A stretch of DNA of 64,000 nucleotides from Clostridium sp. 1001271st1 H5 (GTDB lineage Bacteria > Bacillota > Clostridia > Lachnospirales > Lachnospiraceae): positions 124,001 through 188,000 of the forward strand of contig NZ_SPHO01000009.1 of assembly GCF_005845215.1 (NCBI RefSeq), in the 5' to 3' direction. Shown piece after piece: positions 8,325 to 16,781 of this stretch. The notes under the pieces were generated by a model. The model was not told where the DNA came from. It saw only the letters and a list, made by a program, of their open reading frames with translations, and did no database searches. The first letter of the stretch is position 1; every line of letters starts with the position of its first letter. The position numbers were made by a program, and so were the translations under genes.

Positions 8325-9227
8325 CTATTTTCCTTTTAAAACGTCATTTTCTTTCTTTTCCACCTTAGAATAAAGGAGAACGCCCCCGATTGTCACCACA
8401 CCCCCTGCTATCTGGAGAGGGGCGGGCACCTCCCCGAACAGGAACAGGGCAAACACGGCTGCAGCCACAGGCTCGCACAGCTTGGAGGCAGATACAAAGG
8501 AGGGGGAAAAGAATTTCAGGCACCAGCTGAAGATACTGTGCCCTAAAAGAGTGGAACACACACTGAGGAGCAGTCCCACCACCACGGAACGCATCCCGTA
8601 GCCGGTAAAGGCAAGCCCGCTTAAAGCCGTTGCCAGCCCCAGGGCCAGGGCGCAGAACACATAGACTATGTAAGTGTAAATCGTCGTGGACATATATCCC
8701 CTGGCCTGCCGCCCAATCAATGTGTATACAGCACAGAATACGGCGGCAGCAAGGGCCAGCACGTCCCCGTACAGATGGTTTCCGCCGGCTGAGTAGTCGG
8801 AAAATGCAATCAGCAGGCTTCCTCCCACGGTTACAAGAATGCTCAGGACAGCAGCCCCGGTTATCTTTCCCTTCATAAACAGGCAGTACCCCAGCGCCAC
8901 CCATATGACCTCCGTACAGACAATGGCAGTGGAACTGGCCACTGAGGTCTGGTTCAGCGATTCAAACCATGCAGTAAAATGCAGCGCCAGGAACACTCCG
9001 CTGGCCCCGCACAGAAAAACCGTCCTCCTGTCCGTGTCCATCAGCTCCCGCCTGCAGTCCTTCCGACCCAGAACCACCGGCGTCATCAGAGCCACGGTCC
9101 AAAGCAGGCGGTAAAGGGCCGTGACCACAGCAGGGGCCTGGGAATATTTAACAAAAATAGCCGATAATGAAATACCGGCTATTCCTATGACTATCATGAC
9201 CAATGGATGTTTTTCCATCAACTTCAT
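8325..9227 (-). CDS. EamA/DMT-superfamily transporter
   Basis: A 300-residue integral membrane protein with ten predicted helices in two five-helix repeats, the layout of drug/metabolite transporters of the EamA family. A short charged tail (KVEKKENDVLKGK) ends the protein. Substrates of this family cannot be read from sequence. It follows deoC by 40 bases on the same strand, so read-through from the nucleoside operon is possible, but a direct role there is unproven. The ATG at 9227 follows AGGATACTTAAG. Confidence 0.85.
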   Translation of the reverse strand: MKLMEKHPLVMIVIGIAGISLSAIFVKYSQAPAVVTALYRLLWTVALMTPVVLGRKDCRRELMDTDRRTVFLCGASGVFLALHFTAWFESLNQTSVASSTAIVCTEVIWVALGYCLFMKGKITGAAVLSILVTVGGSLLIAFSDYSAGGNHLYGDVLALAAAVFCAVYTLIGRQARGYMSTTIYTYIVYVFCALALGLATALSGLAFTGYGMRSVVVGLLLSVCSTLLGHSIFSWCLKFFSPSFVSASKLCEPVAAAVFALFLFGEVPAPLQIAGGVVTIGGVLLYSKVEKKENDVLKGK

Positions 9228-9266
9228 CTTAAGTATCCTCGCTTATGTGATTGGCCGTCTCCCGGC

Positions 9267-9902
9267 CTATGGAATCAGCCTGCTGGTTCCCAGGCGGTCT
9301 GCGCCCAGATCTATGAAACGCTCTGCATCTTCGATGGAGGCAATTCCGCCCGCTGCTTTTACCTTTACCTGAGGGCCTGAATATTTCCTCATAAGAGCCA
9401 CGTCCTCCGGCGTTGCGCCGGCTGTTGAGAATCCGGTGGAGGTCTTTATGAAGTCAGCGCCCGACTCTGTTACCACCCGGCACATTTCCTTCTTCTCTTC
9501 CTCCGTCAGAAGGCAGGTTTCAATAATGACCTTCAGGCATCTGCCGCTGCAGGCAGCCTTAATCTGTCTGATTTCATCCAGGACCTGGCCGTAATGTCCC
9601 GCCTTTACCAGCCCGATATTGATAACCATATCAATTTCATCCGCACCGTTTTTCACAGCATCCTCTGTCTCAAACACCTTCACAGCGGTGGTCATGTTGC
9701 CGTTGGGGAATCCGATAACCGTACAGACAGCCAGATTATCCCCCACAAATTCCTTTGCCTGCTTCACATAACAGGGCGGAATGCACACAGAGGCAGTTCC
9801 GTATTCCATGCCCTCCCTGCACAGCTTCTCTATCTGTTCCCAGGTAGCTGTCTGCTTTAACAGCGTGTGGTCCACCTTGCGTAAAATATCCTTCTTATCC
9901 AT
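9267..9902 (-). CDS. deoC: Deoxyribose-phosphate aldolase
   Basis: A 211-residue class I aldolase that splits 2-deoxyribose-5-phosphate into acetaldehyde and glyceraldehyde-3-phosphate. The Schiff-base lysine lies in FIKTSTGF and the second active-site lysine in VKAAGGI. The usual C-terminal GTSR stretch is present. The start at 9902 has AAAGGA upstream. It lies 15 bases behind deoB in a nucleoside catabolic run (udp-nupC-deoB-deoC). A small GC hairpin (9252-9266) immediately follows the stop but has no T-run. Confidence 0.95.
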   Translation of the reverse strand: MDKKDILRKVDHTLLKQTATWEQIEKLCREGMEYGTASVCIPPCYVKQAKEFVGDNLAVCTVIGFPNGNMTTAVKVFETEDAVKNGADEIDMVINIGLVKAGHYGQVLDEIRQIKAACSGRCLKVIIETCLLTEEEKKEMCRVVTESGADFIKTSTGFSTAGATPEDVALMRKYSGPQVKVKAAGGIASIEDAERFIDLGADRLGTSRLIP

Positions 9903-9917
9903 GATTTTTAATCCTTT

Positions 9918-11105
9918 CTATAGTTCCTCCAGAACCGATGTGCCTATGGTGCCTTCCGGCATCTTCACTCCGAAGTTATCAGCAACCGTTGCCCCGATGA
10001 CTGCAAATGTATCCGCCTCGCCCAGGTCCTTTCCGCCCTCCATGGACGGGGAATAGGCGATGAAGGGCACCTGCTCCCTGGTGTGGTCCGTGCCCGAATA
10101 GGTGGGGTCATTGCCGTGGTCCGCGGTGAGAATCAAAAGGTCGTCCTGGCGCAGAAGCGGAAGCAGACAGCCCAGCTTCTCATCAAAGCGCTCCAGCTCC
10201 CTGCCGTATCCTTCCGGATTGCGGCGGTGCCCCCACAGGGCGTCAAAATCCACCAGATTCACAAAACAAAGCCCCTTAAAATCCCTTTGCGCATACTGGA
10301 TGGTCTGCTCCATGCCGTGGACAGATGAATTGGAATGGTTGGACTGCGTCAGTCCCTCCCCGTCAAAAATATCATATATCTTGCCAATGGACACCACATC
10401 ATAGCCAGCATCCTTAAGGGCATTTAAGGCAGTCCTTCCATATGGCTTAAGGGCATAATCATGACGGTTGGAGGTACGTCTGAATTCCCCCTTCTTCATG
10501 CCGGTATAGGGTCTGGCAATGACACGCCCCACCTTCCACTCATCCCGCAGGGTCAGCTCCCTGGCAATCTCGCAGTAGCGGTACAGGTTGTCAAGTCCCA
10601 TGGTTTCCTCGTTGCCGCATATCTGAAGCACGGAGTCAGCGGAAGTATACACTATCAGATGGCCTTCCCGAATCTCCTCCTCTGCCAGTTCATCCAGGAT
10701 TTCCGTTCCGCTGGCACTCTTGTTGCCGATGATTTTCCGTCCGGTCCGCTTCTCCAGCTCGTCAATCAGCTCCTTCGGAAAGCCGTTGCTGGTAAATGTC
10801 TGGAAAGGCGTGGTGACCAGAAGCCCCATCATCTCCCAATGTCCTGTCATGGTGTCCTTGCCCCGGCTTCTCTCTTTCAGGCGCATGTAACGCCCCAGAG
10901 GATGTTCCTCGGGCTCCATTCCTTCCAGCGGATGCAGATTGGCCATGCCCAGCTTTCTCAGGTTGGGAATCTTAAGCCCCGGAACCTCCCGGACAATATG
11001 TCCCAGGGTGTCCACGCCCACATCGCCATATTCCGGCGAGTCCTCCACTGCCCCGATTCCCAGGGAATCCAGGACCACTACAAAAATACGTTTATATTTT
11101 CCCAT
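9918..11105 (-). CDS. deoB: Phosphopentomutase
   Basis: A 395-residue alkaline-phosphatase-superfamily mutase that interconverts (deoxy)ribose-1-phosphate and -5-phosphate. The metal-binding DSLGIGA motif is at the N-terminus, the [12 protein letters not shown] stretch in the middle, and [19 protein letters not shown] near the end. AAGGAGG precedes the ATG at 11105. It connects the nucleoside phosphorylase product (udp) to deoC in the same operon. Full length. Confidence 0.96.
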   Translation of the reverse strand: MGKYKRIFVVVLDSLGIGAVEDSPEYGDVGVDTLGHIVREVPGLKIPNLRKLGMANLHPLEGMEPEEHPLGRYMRLKERSRGKDTMTGHWEMMGLLVTTPFQTFTSNGFPKELIDELEKRTGRKIIGNKSASGTEILDELAEEEIREGHLIVYTSADSVLQICGNEETMGLDNLYRYCEIARELTLRDEWKVGRVIARPYTGMKKGEFRRTSNRHDYALKPYGRTALNALKDAGYDVVSIGKIYDIFDGEGLTQSNHSNSSVHGMEQTIQYAQRDFKGLCFVNLVDFDALWGHRRNPEGYGRELERFDEKLGCLLPLLRQDDLLILTADHGNDPTYSGTDHTREQVPFIAYSPSMEGGKDLGEADTFAVIGATVADNFGVKMPEGTIGTSVLEEL

Positions 11106-11117
11106 CTTACGACCTCC

Positions 11118-12320
11118 TTAAAATAATGTGACCAGGCCCACTACCATGGCGCTAATCAGGCTGACTGCCACACCGCCTAACATTGCCTTAAACACAAGGC
11201 GGGCAAGGGTGCTTTTCTTTTCAGGGCACAGGACCGCAATTCCCGACACGCAGATTCCCAGACTGGAGAAATTGGCAAACCCGCACAGGGAAATGGCGCA
11301 TATCATCCCTGTCCTGTAATCCATGGAAGATATCATGCTGCCCAGCTGCTGGAACGCAACGAATTCATTGAGAACCAGCTTGCTTCCCAGGAGATTTCCT
11401 TCCATCAGGATTTCCGACGGGTCCAGGCCCATGAAAAAGCCAAAGGGAGCAAATACATAGGAAAATACCTGCTGCAGACTGATGCCGCAGACGCCCAACA
11501 GCTTATTCACTGCCGCCACCAGAGCCACCATGGCCACCAACGACGCACCGATGGACAGAGCCATCTGCATACCGGTGACAGCTCCCTCTGCAACCGCCTC
11601 TATAACGTTGGTATTATTCCCCTTATTATCCATCTTAACGCTTCCCACTTCCCTGACTTCCTCAGTCTGGGGCAGAAGCATCTTTGCCACCATAATACTG
11701 CCCACCGGCACCAGGGTGCTGGCAATCAAAAGGTACTCCATGGGAATGCCCAGGGCCGTGTATCCGCCCAATATGGACACGGACATGCTGCCCATGCCGG
11801 AAACCAGGACCACCATGACCTCGCTGTCCGTCATCTGGCCCAGGTACTTGCTCACCAGAATCGGGCTGTCTGTCTGCCCCAGGAACATATTGGCAACCGC
11901 CACAAAGCTTTCCACCTCGGAGGTGCCCATAAGCTTACCCACTGCTTTACCAATCCATTTTACCACAAATCCCAGAATTCCGATATAGTAAAGAAGACTT
12001 ACCAGGGCGGACAGGAATACAATATTGCCCAGGACCTGTATGGCAAATACAGACCCCGTAACAGCCGTGCTGTCCGCCAGCGAGCCGAACACAAAGCTTA
12101 AGCCGTCCTGCCCGCAGTTAATGACACTGGTCACTGCGTCCGACACCCTGGACACCACGTACCGTCCAGCCGGAATCTTTACCAGTATGACTGCAATCAG
12201 GAACTGGGCAATGACTGCCTTGACCAGCATCCTGACGGATATGTTTTTCTTCTTCCAGGAAATCAGATACATGATAAGCAGCACCAGAAGGATACCTGTA
12301 AGGTTTAATACTATCTTCAT
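11118..12320 (-). CDS. nupC: Concentrative nucleoside transporter (NupC family)
   Basis: A 400-residue polytopic membrane protein of the CNT family, cation-coupled nucleoside importers. Typical pieces are the FGSLADSTAVTGSVFA loop, the EVESFVAVANMFLGQTDSP motif and the C-terminal NEFVAFQQL and CGFANFSSLGI motifs that line the nucleoside site. It lies between udp and deoB with short gaps (12 and 25 bases), fitting import, phosphorolysis and pentose breakdown in one unit. Uridine or other pyrimidine/purine nucleosides are likely substrates. Exact specificity is not visible. Confidence 0.93.
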   Translation of the reverse strand: MKIVLNLTGILLVLLIMYLISWKKKNISVRMLVKAVIAQFLIAVILVKIPAGRYVVSRVSDAVTSVINCGQDGLSFVFGSLADSTAVTGSVFAIQVLGNIVFLSALVSLLYYIGILGFVVKWIGKAVGKLMGTSEVESFVAVANMFLGQTDSPILVSKYLGQMTDSEVMVVLVSGMGSMSVSILGGYTALGIPMEYLLIASTLVPVGSIMVAKMLLPQTEEVREVGSVKMDNKGNNTNVIEAVAEGAVTGMQMALSIGASLVAMVALVAAVNKLLGVCGISLQQVFSYVFAPFGFFMGLDPSEILMEGNLLGSKLVLNEFVAFQQLGSMISSMDYRTGMICAISLCGFANFSSLGICVSGIAVLCPEKKSTLARLVFKAMLGGVAVSLISAMVVGLVTLF

Positions 12321-12345
12321 TTGTTCCCACCCCTTACCTTTCTCC

Positions 12346-13125
12346 TTACGCCTGCTTATCTGCCCGAATCAGTCTGCGGACTGCTTCCACAGCCACCTTT
12401 ATGGCTGCCTCCGTATCGTGGACAATGGGGTTATCCAGTCCGGCCTCCTGGCGTTCCTGGTTGCCCACCACCAGAAAATCAGAACCGCAGCGAACTCTTA
12501 AGTGGCTGGCAGCAATGAACAGGGCCGCGGATTCCATCTCAGATGCCTTGCAGCCCAGACGTTTCCAGGCCTCCCACTTGTTCAGAAGCTCATAGCTCAC
12601 CGGCATGCGTTTCGGCTCATGCTGGCCGTAAAAAGCGTCCTTACACTGCACCACCCCCGCGTGGTAGGTATATCCCAGGGCCTTTGCAGAAGAAACCAGG
12701 GCATTGGTCACATCCAGGTCGGCCACGGCCGGGAACTCGATGGGAGCGTATTCCCTGCTGGTGCCCTCCATGCGGATGGCGCCTGTGGCGACCACGATAT
12801 CCCCGCCCTTCACGTCCATGTCCATCCCGCCGCAGGTCCCCACGCGGATGAAGGTGTCAGCCCCGCACAGCACCAGCTCCTCCATTGCAATGGATGCAGA
12901 GGGACCGCCGATGCCCGTGGATGTCACGCTTACCTTTTCCCCGTCCAGATAACCGGTGTATGTAACATATTCCCTGCTGTCCGCCACTAACTCCGCATTG
13001 TCAAAATGCCTTGCAATCTTTTCGCAGCGCTTTGGGTCTCCCGGCATGATGACATACCGCCCCACATCTCCCTTTCTTATCTGTAAATGATACTGTAACC
13101 CTTCTTCTCCTGAATAATTCTGCAT
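12346..13125 (-). CDS. udp: Uridine phosphorylase
   Basis: A 259-residue PNP/UDP-family nucleoside phosphorylase. It has MPGDPKR near the N-terminus, the phosphate-binding RVGTCGG motif, and the EMESAALF motif that contacts ribose. The sequence around [16 protein letters not shown] is closer to uridine than to purine phosphorylases. The start at 13125 (MQNYSGEEG) has GAGAGGG eight bases upstream. A longer frame to 13200 begins with a lysine/arginine-rich stretch unlike the family and is rejected. First gene of the nucleoside operon, facing the GntR gene across a region with operator-like repeats. Confidence 0.92.
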   Translation of the reverse strand: MQNYSGEEGLQYHLQIRKGDVGRYVIMPGDPKRCEKIARHFDNAELVADSREYVTYTGYLDGEKVSVTSTGIGGPSASIAMEELVLCGADTFIRVGTCGGMDMDVKGGDIVVATGAIRMEGTSREYAPIEFPAVADLDVTNALVSSAKALGYTYHAGVVQCKDAFYGQHEPKRMPVSYELLNKWEAWKRLGCKASEMESAALFIAASHLRVRCGSDFLVVGNQERQEAGLDNPIVHDTEAAIKVAVEAVRRLIRADKQA

Positions 13126-13255
13126 GATAATTGCCCTCTCTTTCTTAATTGCTCTTGCTTTTTTGTTTGCATGTCTGTCTGGCAGCCCTTTTACGTACAT
13201 ACCCGCCGCCTCTTATACGTTTTCTTTTGTTTGTTTTCTTGTCTGTTTATCGCGC

Positions 13256-13285
13256 ACTTGTATAATATCATTTAACTTGTATAAT
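13256..13285. promoter_or_regulatory. Two direct copies of the probable GntR operator
   Basis: ACTTGTATAAT occurs at 13256-13266 and again at 13275-13285, upstream of udp. The 19-base spacing places them on nearly the same face of the helix. Similar half-sites lie at 13381-13390 and 13448-13458. The ACTTGTATA half-site resembles operators of HutC-subfamily GntR regulators (inference). Confidence 0.6.
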
Positions 13286-13380
13286 TACTAGATGGAATAA
13301 TCTACAATTATTATAGAGGATTTTTGTATATAATAACAATATATCATGGGTTTTTTATGGCTTTTTACTGATTTTACCGT

Positions 13381-13390
13381 ATTATACAAC
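13381..13390. promoter_or_regulatory. Inverted copy of the probable GntR operator half-site
   Basis: ATTATACAAC is the reverse complement of GTTGTATAAT, one base different from the upstream direct copies. It lies 18 bases before the -35 box of the gntR-type promoter. Confidence 0.5.
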
Positions 13391-13407
13391 TAGACATGTC
13401 TATTTTA

Positions 13408-13436
13408 TTGACAAAACAGCCCCGGGGAATTATGAT
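13408..13436 (+). promoter_or_regulatory. Promoter of the GntR-type regulator
   Basis: A perfect TTGACA (13408-13413) and TATGAT (13431-13436) are separated by 17 bases. Confidence 0.8.
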
Positions 13437-13447
13437 GTTGAATAAGA

Positions 13448-13458
13448 ACTTGTATATT
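13448..13458. promoter_or_regulatory. Probable autoregulatory GntR half-site
   Basis: ACTTGTATATT lies just after the expected transcription start of the promoter at 13408-13436, a position where bound repressor would block its own gene. Confidence 0.5.
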
Positions 13459-13492
13459 TTTTGTGATACAGCCAGACAGGAAAGGTGAACTT

Positions 13493-14239
13493 ATGGAAGT
13501 AGATGTATTATCTGAGAAAGTAAAGAAATTAAAGCATGTAAAAGTATATAACCGCCTGTATTCCATGATACAGGATGGTGTGTATCCTCCCGGCAGCCAG
13601 CTTCCCTCTGAACCTGAGCTGGCCCTTCAGATGGATGTAAGCCGCATGACCCTGCGCAGGGCTCTGGCACTGCTGCAGGAGGACAACCTGGTCATTAATA
13701 TACGCGGAAAAGGAAATTTCATCAGCGAACACAATCCCGATGCAGAACTGCCGGGCCTGGAGGTCACCCAGCACCCGGTCCGCTGTACGCTGTCCGGCGC
13801 CATTGACGAGACGGAGATGGAATTCCGCATAGAACCTCCCACAGAGTCCATCAATCAGAACCTGAAGCGAAAGACAGCTGTGGTGGTAATTGCAGACCGC
13901 TGGTATAAACGCGCAGGTAAGGCATGTGCCTACAGTCTCAGTTTCATCCCCATCGAGGTCATTTCCGAAAAACAGATAGATTTACGGGAGAAGGAAGATT
14001 TATTCCAATATCTGGAGCATGGTGTATATGAGGATGCCTGCAGCAGTACCTGCCAGCTCTCATATACCACCACAGGCAATTTTACAGCCGTCAAGTACAT
14101 GCTGTCCCAGCACGCCTCCTTCATCCTGGTCCAGGAAACACTGTACGGGGAAAACCACCGGGTGCTGGTGTCCGGCAAACATTATATACCTGTGGAATCC
14201 TTTAAAACCCAGGTCAATGCAGCTGCCGGACGTGGATAA
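13493..14239 (+). CDS. GntR-family (HutC/UTRA-type) regulator, likely of nucleoside catabolism
   Basis: A 248-residue regulator. The N-terminal winged helix (about 15-72) has the GntR signature PPGSQLPSEPELALQ and SRMTLRRAL. The rest is a UTRA-like effector domain. The start at 13493 follows AGGAAAGGTG. It is divergent from udp-nupC-deoB-deoC, and four related ACTTGTATA-type sites lie between, one of them right after its own -10 box. Autorepression and repression of the nucleoside operon are therefore likely. The inducer is unknown, perhaps a nucleoside or pentose phosphate. Converges on the response regulator gene with a 10-base gap. Confidence 0.9.
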   Translation: MEVDVLSEKVKKLKHVKVYNRLYSMIQDGVYPPGSQLPSEPELALQMDVSRMTLRRALALLQEDNLVINIRGKGNFISEHNPDAELPGLEVTQHPVRCTLSGAIDETEMEFRIEPPTESINQNLKRKTAVVVIADRWYKRAGKACAYSLSFIPIEVISEKQIDLREKEDLFQYLEHGVYEDACSSTCQLSYTTTGNFTAVKYMLSQHASFILVQETLYGENHRVLVSGKHYIPVESFKTQVNAAAGRG

Positions 14240-14249
14240 CGGCCTGTTT

Positions 14250-14885
14250 TCATTCATCCAGATTATGTTTCACTGTAAATACAGCCAGCTGGGTCCGGTC
14301 CTTTAGTTTAAGCTTTTCCAGCAGACGGGAGATGTTGTTGCGCACGGTCCCCTCTGCCAGGAAAAGCGCCCCTGCAATCTCCCTGTTGTCCATTCCCCGG
14401 GCAACCAGCCGCATGATGTCCCGTTCTCTGGGCGTCAAATCCGTTGTCAGGTCTGCCTTTGCCCCTCCGGGCATCATCTGGCGGCGCATCCCCTCAAAGA
14501 CGCTTCCGCCGAAAACCCGGATTCCGGCGCAGACCGCCTTGACGGACTGAATGACCTTATCATCCTCCATCTCCTTTAAGATATACCCGTCAGCCCCGCT
14601 TCCCACAGCGGCGTCCACCGTCTCCCTGTCATCAAAGGTTGTGAGGACCAGCACCTTTATATCCGGATAATCCGCCTTGATTCTGGTTATTCCGTAACTG
14701 CCGTCGTATTCCGGCATACGCATATCCATAAGTACCACATCCGGCCTGTGCTTTCTGCATAGCTGCCACGCCTCCTGACCGTCGGCGGCCAGCCCCACCA
14801 CCCGGATGTCCTTGTCCTGCTCCAGAATCGCCCTGAGCCCCTGCCTCAATATCTGGATATCATCGGCAATCACTGCTTTTATCAT
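14250..14885 (-). CDS. NarL/LuxR-family response regulator
   Basis: A 211-residue regulator with a receiver domain (ADD at 7-9, phospho-acceptor Asp54 in VLMDMRMP, ILKE lysine) and a C-terminal LuxR helix-turn-helix (LTPRERDIMRLVARGMDN region). The start at 14885 has AAGGAG nine bases upstream. The longer frame to 15014 would overlap the kinase gene and is rejected. It lies 94 bases behind the kinase at 14980-16650, its evident partner. Targets are unknown. Confidence 0.92.
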   Translation of the reverse strand: MIKAVIADDIQILRQGLRAILEQDKDIRVVGLAADGQEAWQLCRKHRPDVVLMDMRMPEYDGSYGITRIKADYPDIKVLVLTTFDDRETVDAAVGSGADGYILKEMEDDKVIQSVKAVCAGIRVFGGSVFEGMRRQMMPGGAKADLTTDLTPRERDIMRLVARGMDNREIAGALFLAEGTVRNNISRLLEKLKLKDRTQLAVFTVKHNLDE

Positions 14886-14949
14886 ATGGTCCCGCTCCTT
14901 TTTCCCGATTGTACACTGATTGAAGAATCCTGGTATGCGGCTTGTTTTT

Positions 14950-15000
14950 GCCGCACCGGTCTTTCTGCCGCACCAGTCTTTACACCGCACCGTTATTGCG
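14950..15000. repeat. 17-bp tandem repeat, three units, at a gene 3' end
   Basis: Units at 14950-14966, 14967-14983 and 14984-15000 share the core CCGCACC-GT-TT. The array spans the last codons and stop of the histidine kinase gene (stop at 14980-14982) and extends past it. Confidence 0.75.
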
Positions 15001-16650
15001 CCCTGCAGCTCCATAGGGCAGACTTATATATATCTGAAATCCTTCCCCGTCTCCGGATATGAACCTGACGGTTCCCCCGGCCTGTTCCGTCCTATGGCGT
15101 ATACCGCGGATTCCATTTCCGTCTTCTATGTGGCTGCACCCGTCCCCGTTATCAAAGATATACAGATTCAGGCTGGCTGCGCCGAATTTAAGTATCACAT
15201 CCATATGCGTTGCATGGGCATATTTAAGACAGTTGGTAATGGCCTCCCTGAGACAATCATACACAACAGGGGACAAATGGGAATACGCCTGCCTGTCTTC
15301 CCCCTGTATTTCCACCTCCACCTCAAATTCCTTTACACTGCCTGCCAGCTGGTATATCCCCTGGGTGATGAGGCCGCAGGAGGCAGACTGCCTGAGATTA
15401 TTGATGGAACAGCGCAGCTCCCGAATCCCGCTGCCTGCCAGTTCCTGGGCCTGGGTCAGGTATTCTTCTATGCTTCCGTCCTGTCCGCGGTCCTGGCCCA
15501 GACCGTTTTCCCCCTTATATGCAATACGTATCAGCCTGAGCAGGGAATTAATCATGGTCAGCGTATGGCCCGCGGTGTCATGCACCTCCTGGGCAATGCG
15601 GTTTCGTTCCTTTTCAATGGCAAGGCTCTGGTTGGAAACAGCCAGTTCCCGTCCCTGCTCCAAAAGCTGATAATATCGGCCCACATCCGTAAGCATGACG
15701 GTTCCTGCAATCATATCCCCCTTTTTATCCTTATGGATATACTGCCTTACTTCCAGTTTCCGTGTTTCATCACCATCTTCCAGCGAAAATACAGGCGCAT
15801 GGGAATCCGCAGAATCCATGGCAGCGCCCCTTTCCTCCAGCATATTCCTGAGCAATTCCATCTCATCCCCGGTCCGCAGCCCCAGCCACTGTCCGGCGGC
15901 TCCGTTGCAGTAGGTAATCCTGCCGCGCCTGTTATATACCACCACTCCCTCTGCAATGGAATCAAATATCTTATCAAAGGCCATGGTATTGACATCCAGG
16001 AAATCATACCGGAACACAGCCAGCAGCATGAGAATACTGGACAGGGCAAAGGCAGGGGGCGTCAGGTCAAATCCGGTTCTCACCAGCCCTGTCATGTAAA
16101 GCAGGTTAAAGGCCAGCGGCACTGCCGCCGCCAACAAAATGACAACAATATGCGCCAGGGCGACACGGTTCTTTTTGAAAGCCATCAGCACCACCGCCAT
16201 GCCGGCCAGCACACAGATATATGTATAGGCCATGTGAATATAGAACACCGGTCCGTACACCACCTGCGCCACCTCAAAACGGACATAAAACAAATGATGG
16301 TATTCATTGGTCAGAAGGACTGAATAGTTAACAGCCGATATTCCAAACAACAGCAGTTCCGCTGCATGGCCCGGTTTTCTCCGGCTGTAAAGGAATGCAA
16401 ACTCCAGCCATGCCGGTCCGATGAAACTGATTCCTATGTAAGAAATGCCGTATGCCAGGTACTTCATTCCCTTCGTCATAGGGAGAGCCGAAAACAGCTG
16501 CGGTATACACCATATAATGATAAGGAGCTGGCAGACTGCCAATGCTCCTGTGGTCCTGTTTTTATCTGCCTTCATCAGCAGCCAGCCCGATGTATACAGA
16601 GACAGGCCGATGGCGGAAAGATAGGCAATTTTAAGCATGATATCAAGCAT
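14980..16650 (-). CDS. 7TM-PAS sensor histidine kinase (HisKA_3 type)
   Basis: A 556-residue kinase. Seven membrane helices (about 1-215) resemble the N-terminal 7TM sensor module. A PAS-like domain (about 222-325, with VVVYNRRGRITYCN) follows. The dimerisation helix has phospho-acceptor His357 in the AQEVHD motif, typical of NarX/DesK-type kinases, and a C-terminal ATPase domain has the N box AITNCLKYAHA and DNGDG. Its partner is the NarL-type regulator directly downstream. The signal is unknown and could be a small lipophilic molecule sensed in the membrane. The extreme C-terminus lies in a tandem repeat. Confidence 0.92.
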   Translation of the reverse strand: MLDIMLKIAYLSAIGLSLYTSGWLLMKADKNRTTGALAVCQLLIIIWCIPQLFSALPMTKGMKYLAYGISYIGISFIGPAWLEFAFLYSRRKPGHAAELLLFGISAVNYSVLLTNEYHHLFYVRFEVAQVVYGPVFYIHMAYTYICVLAGMAVVLMAFKKNRVALAHIVVILLAAAVPLAFNLLYMTGLVRTGFDLTPPAFALSSILMLLAVFRYDFLDVNTMAFDKIFDSIAEGVVVYNRRGRITYCNGAAGQWLGLRTGDEMELLRNMLEERGAAMDSADSHAPVFSLEDGDETRKLEVRQYIHKDKKGDMIAGTVMLTDVGRYYQLLEQGRELAVSNQSLAIEKERNRIAQEVHDTAGHTLTMINSLLRLIRIAYKGENGLGQDRGQDGSIEEYLTQAQELAGSGIRELRCSINNLRQSASCGLITQGIYQLAGSVKEFEVEVEIQGEDRQAYSHLSPVVYDCLREAITNCLKYAHATHMDVILKFGAASLNLYIFDNGDGCSHIEDGNGIRGIRHRTEQAGGTVRFISGDGEGFQIYISLPYGAAGRNNGAV

Positions 16651-16781
16651 ATACCAAACCTCCTCCGGGCAGATTGCCCGTACATTTCACCTATAAGGCA
16701 AAACAGGGCACAGGCATGGCCTGTACCCTTGATTATAGCCTCTGAGCCGCTGTGTGTCAAAAGAATTGTGGCTGCGGCCTC

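Noticed and set aside
14920-16323. A 467-codon open frame on the plus strand
   Set aside because: Antisense to the 7TM histidine kinase, with no ribosome site and no protein-like composition.
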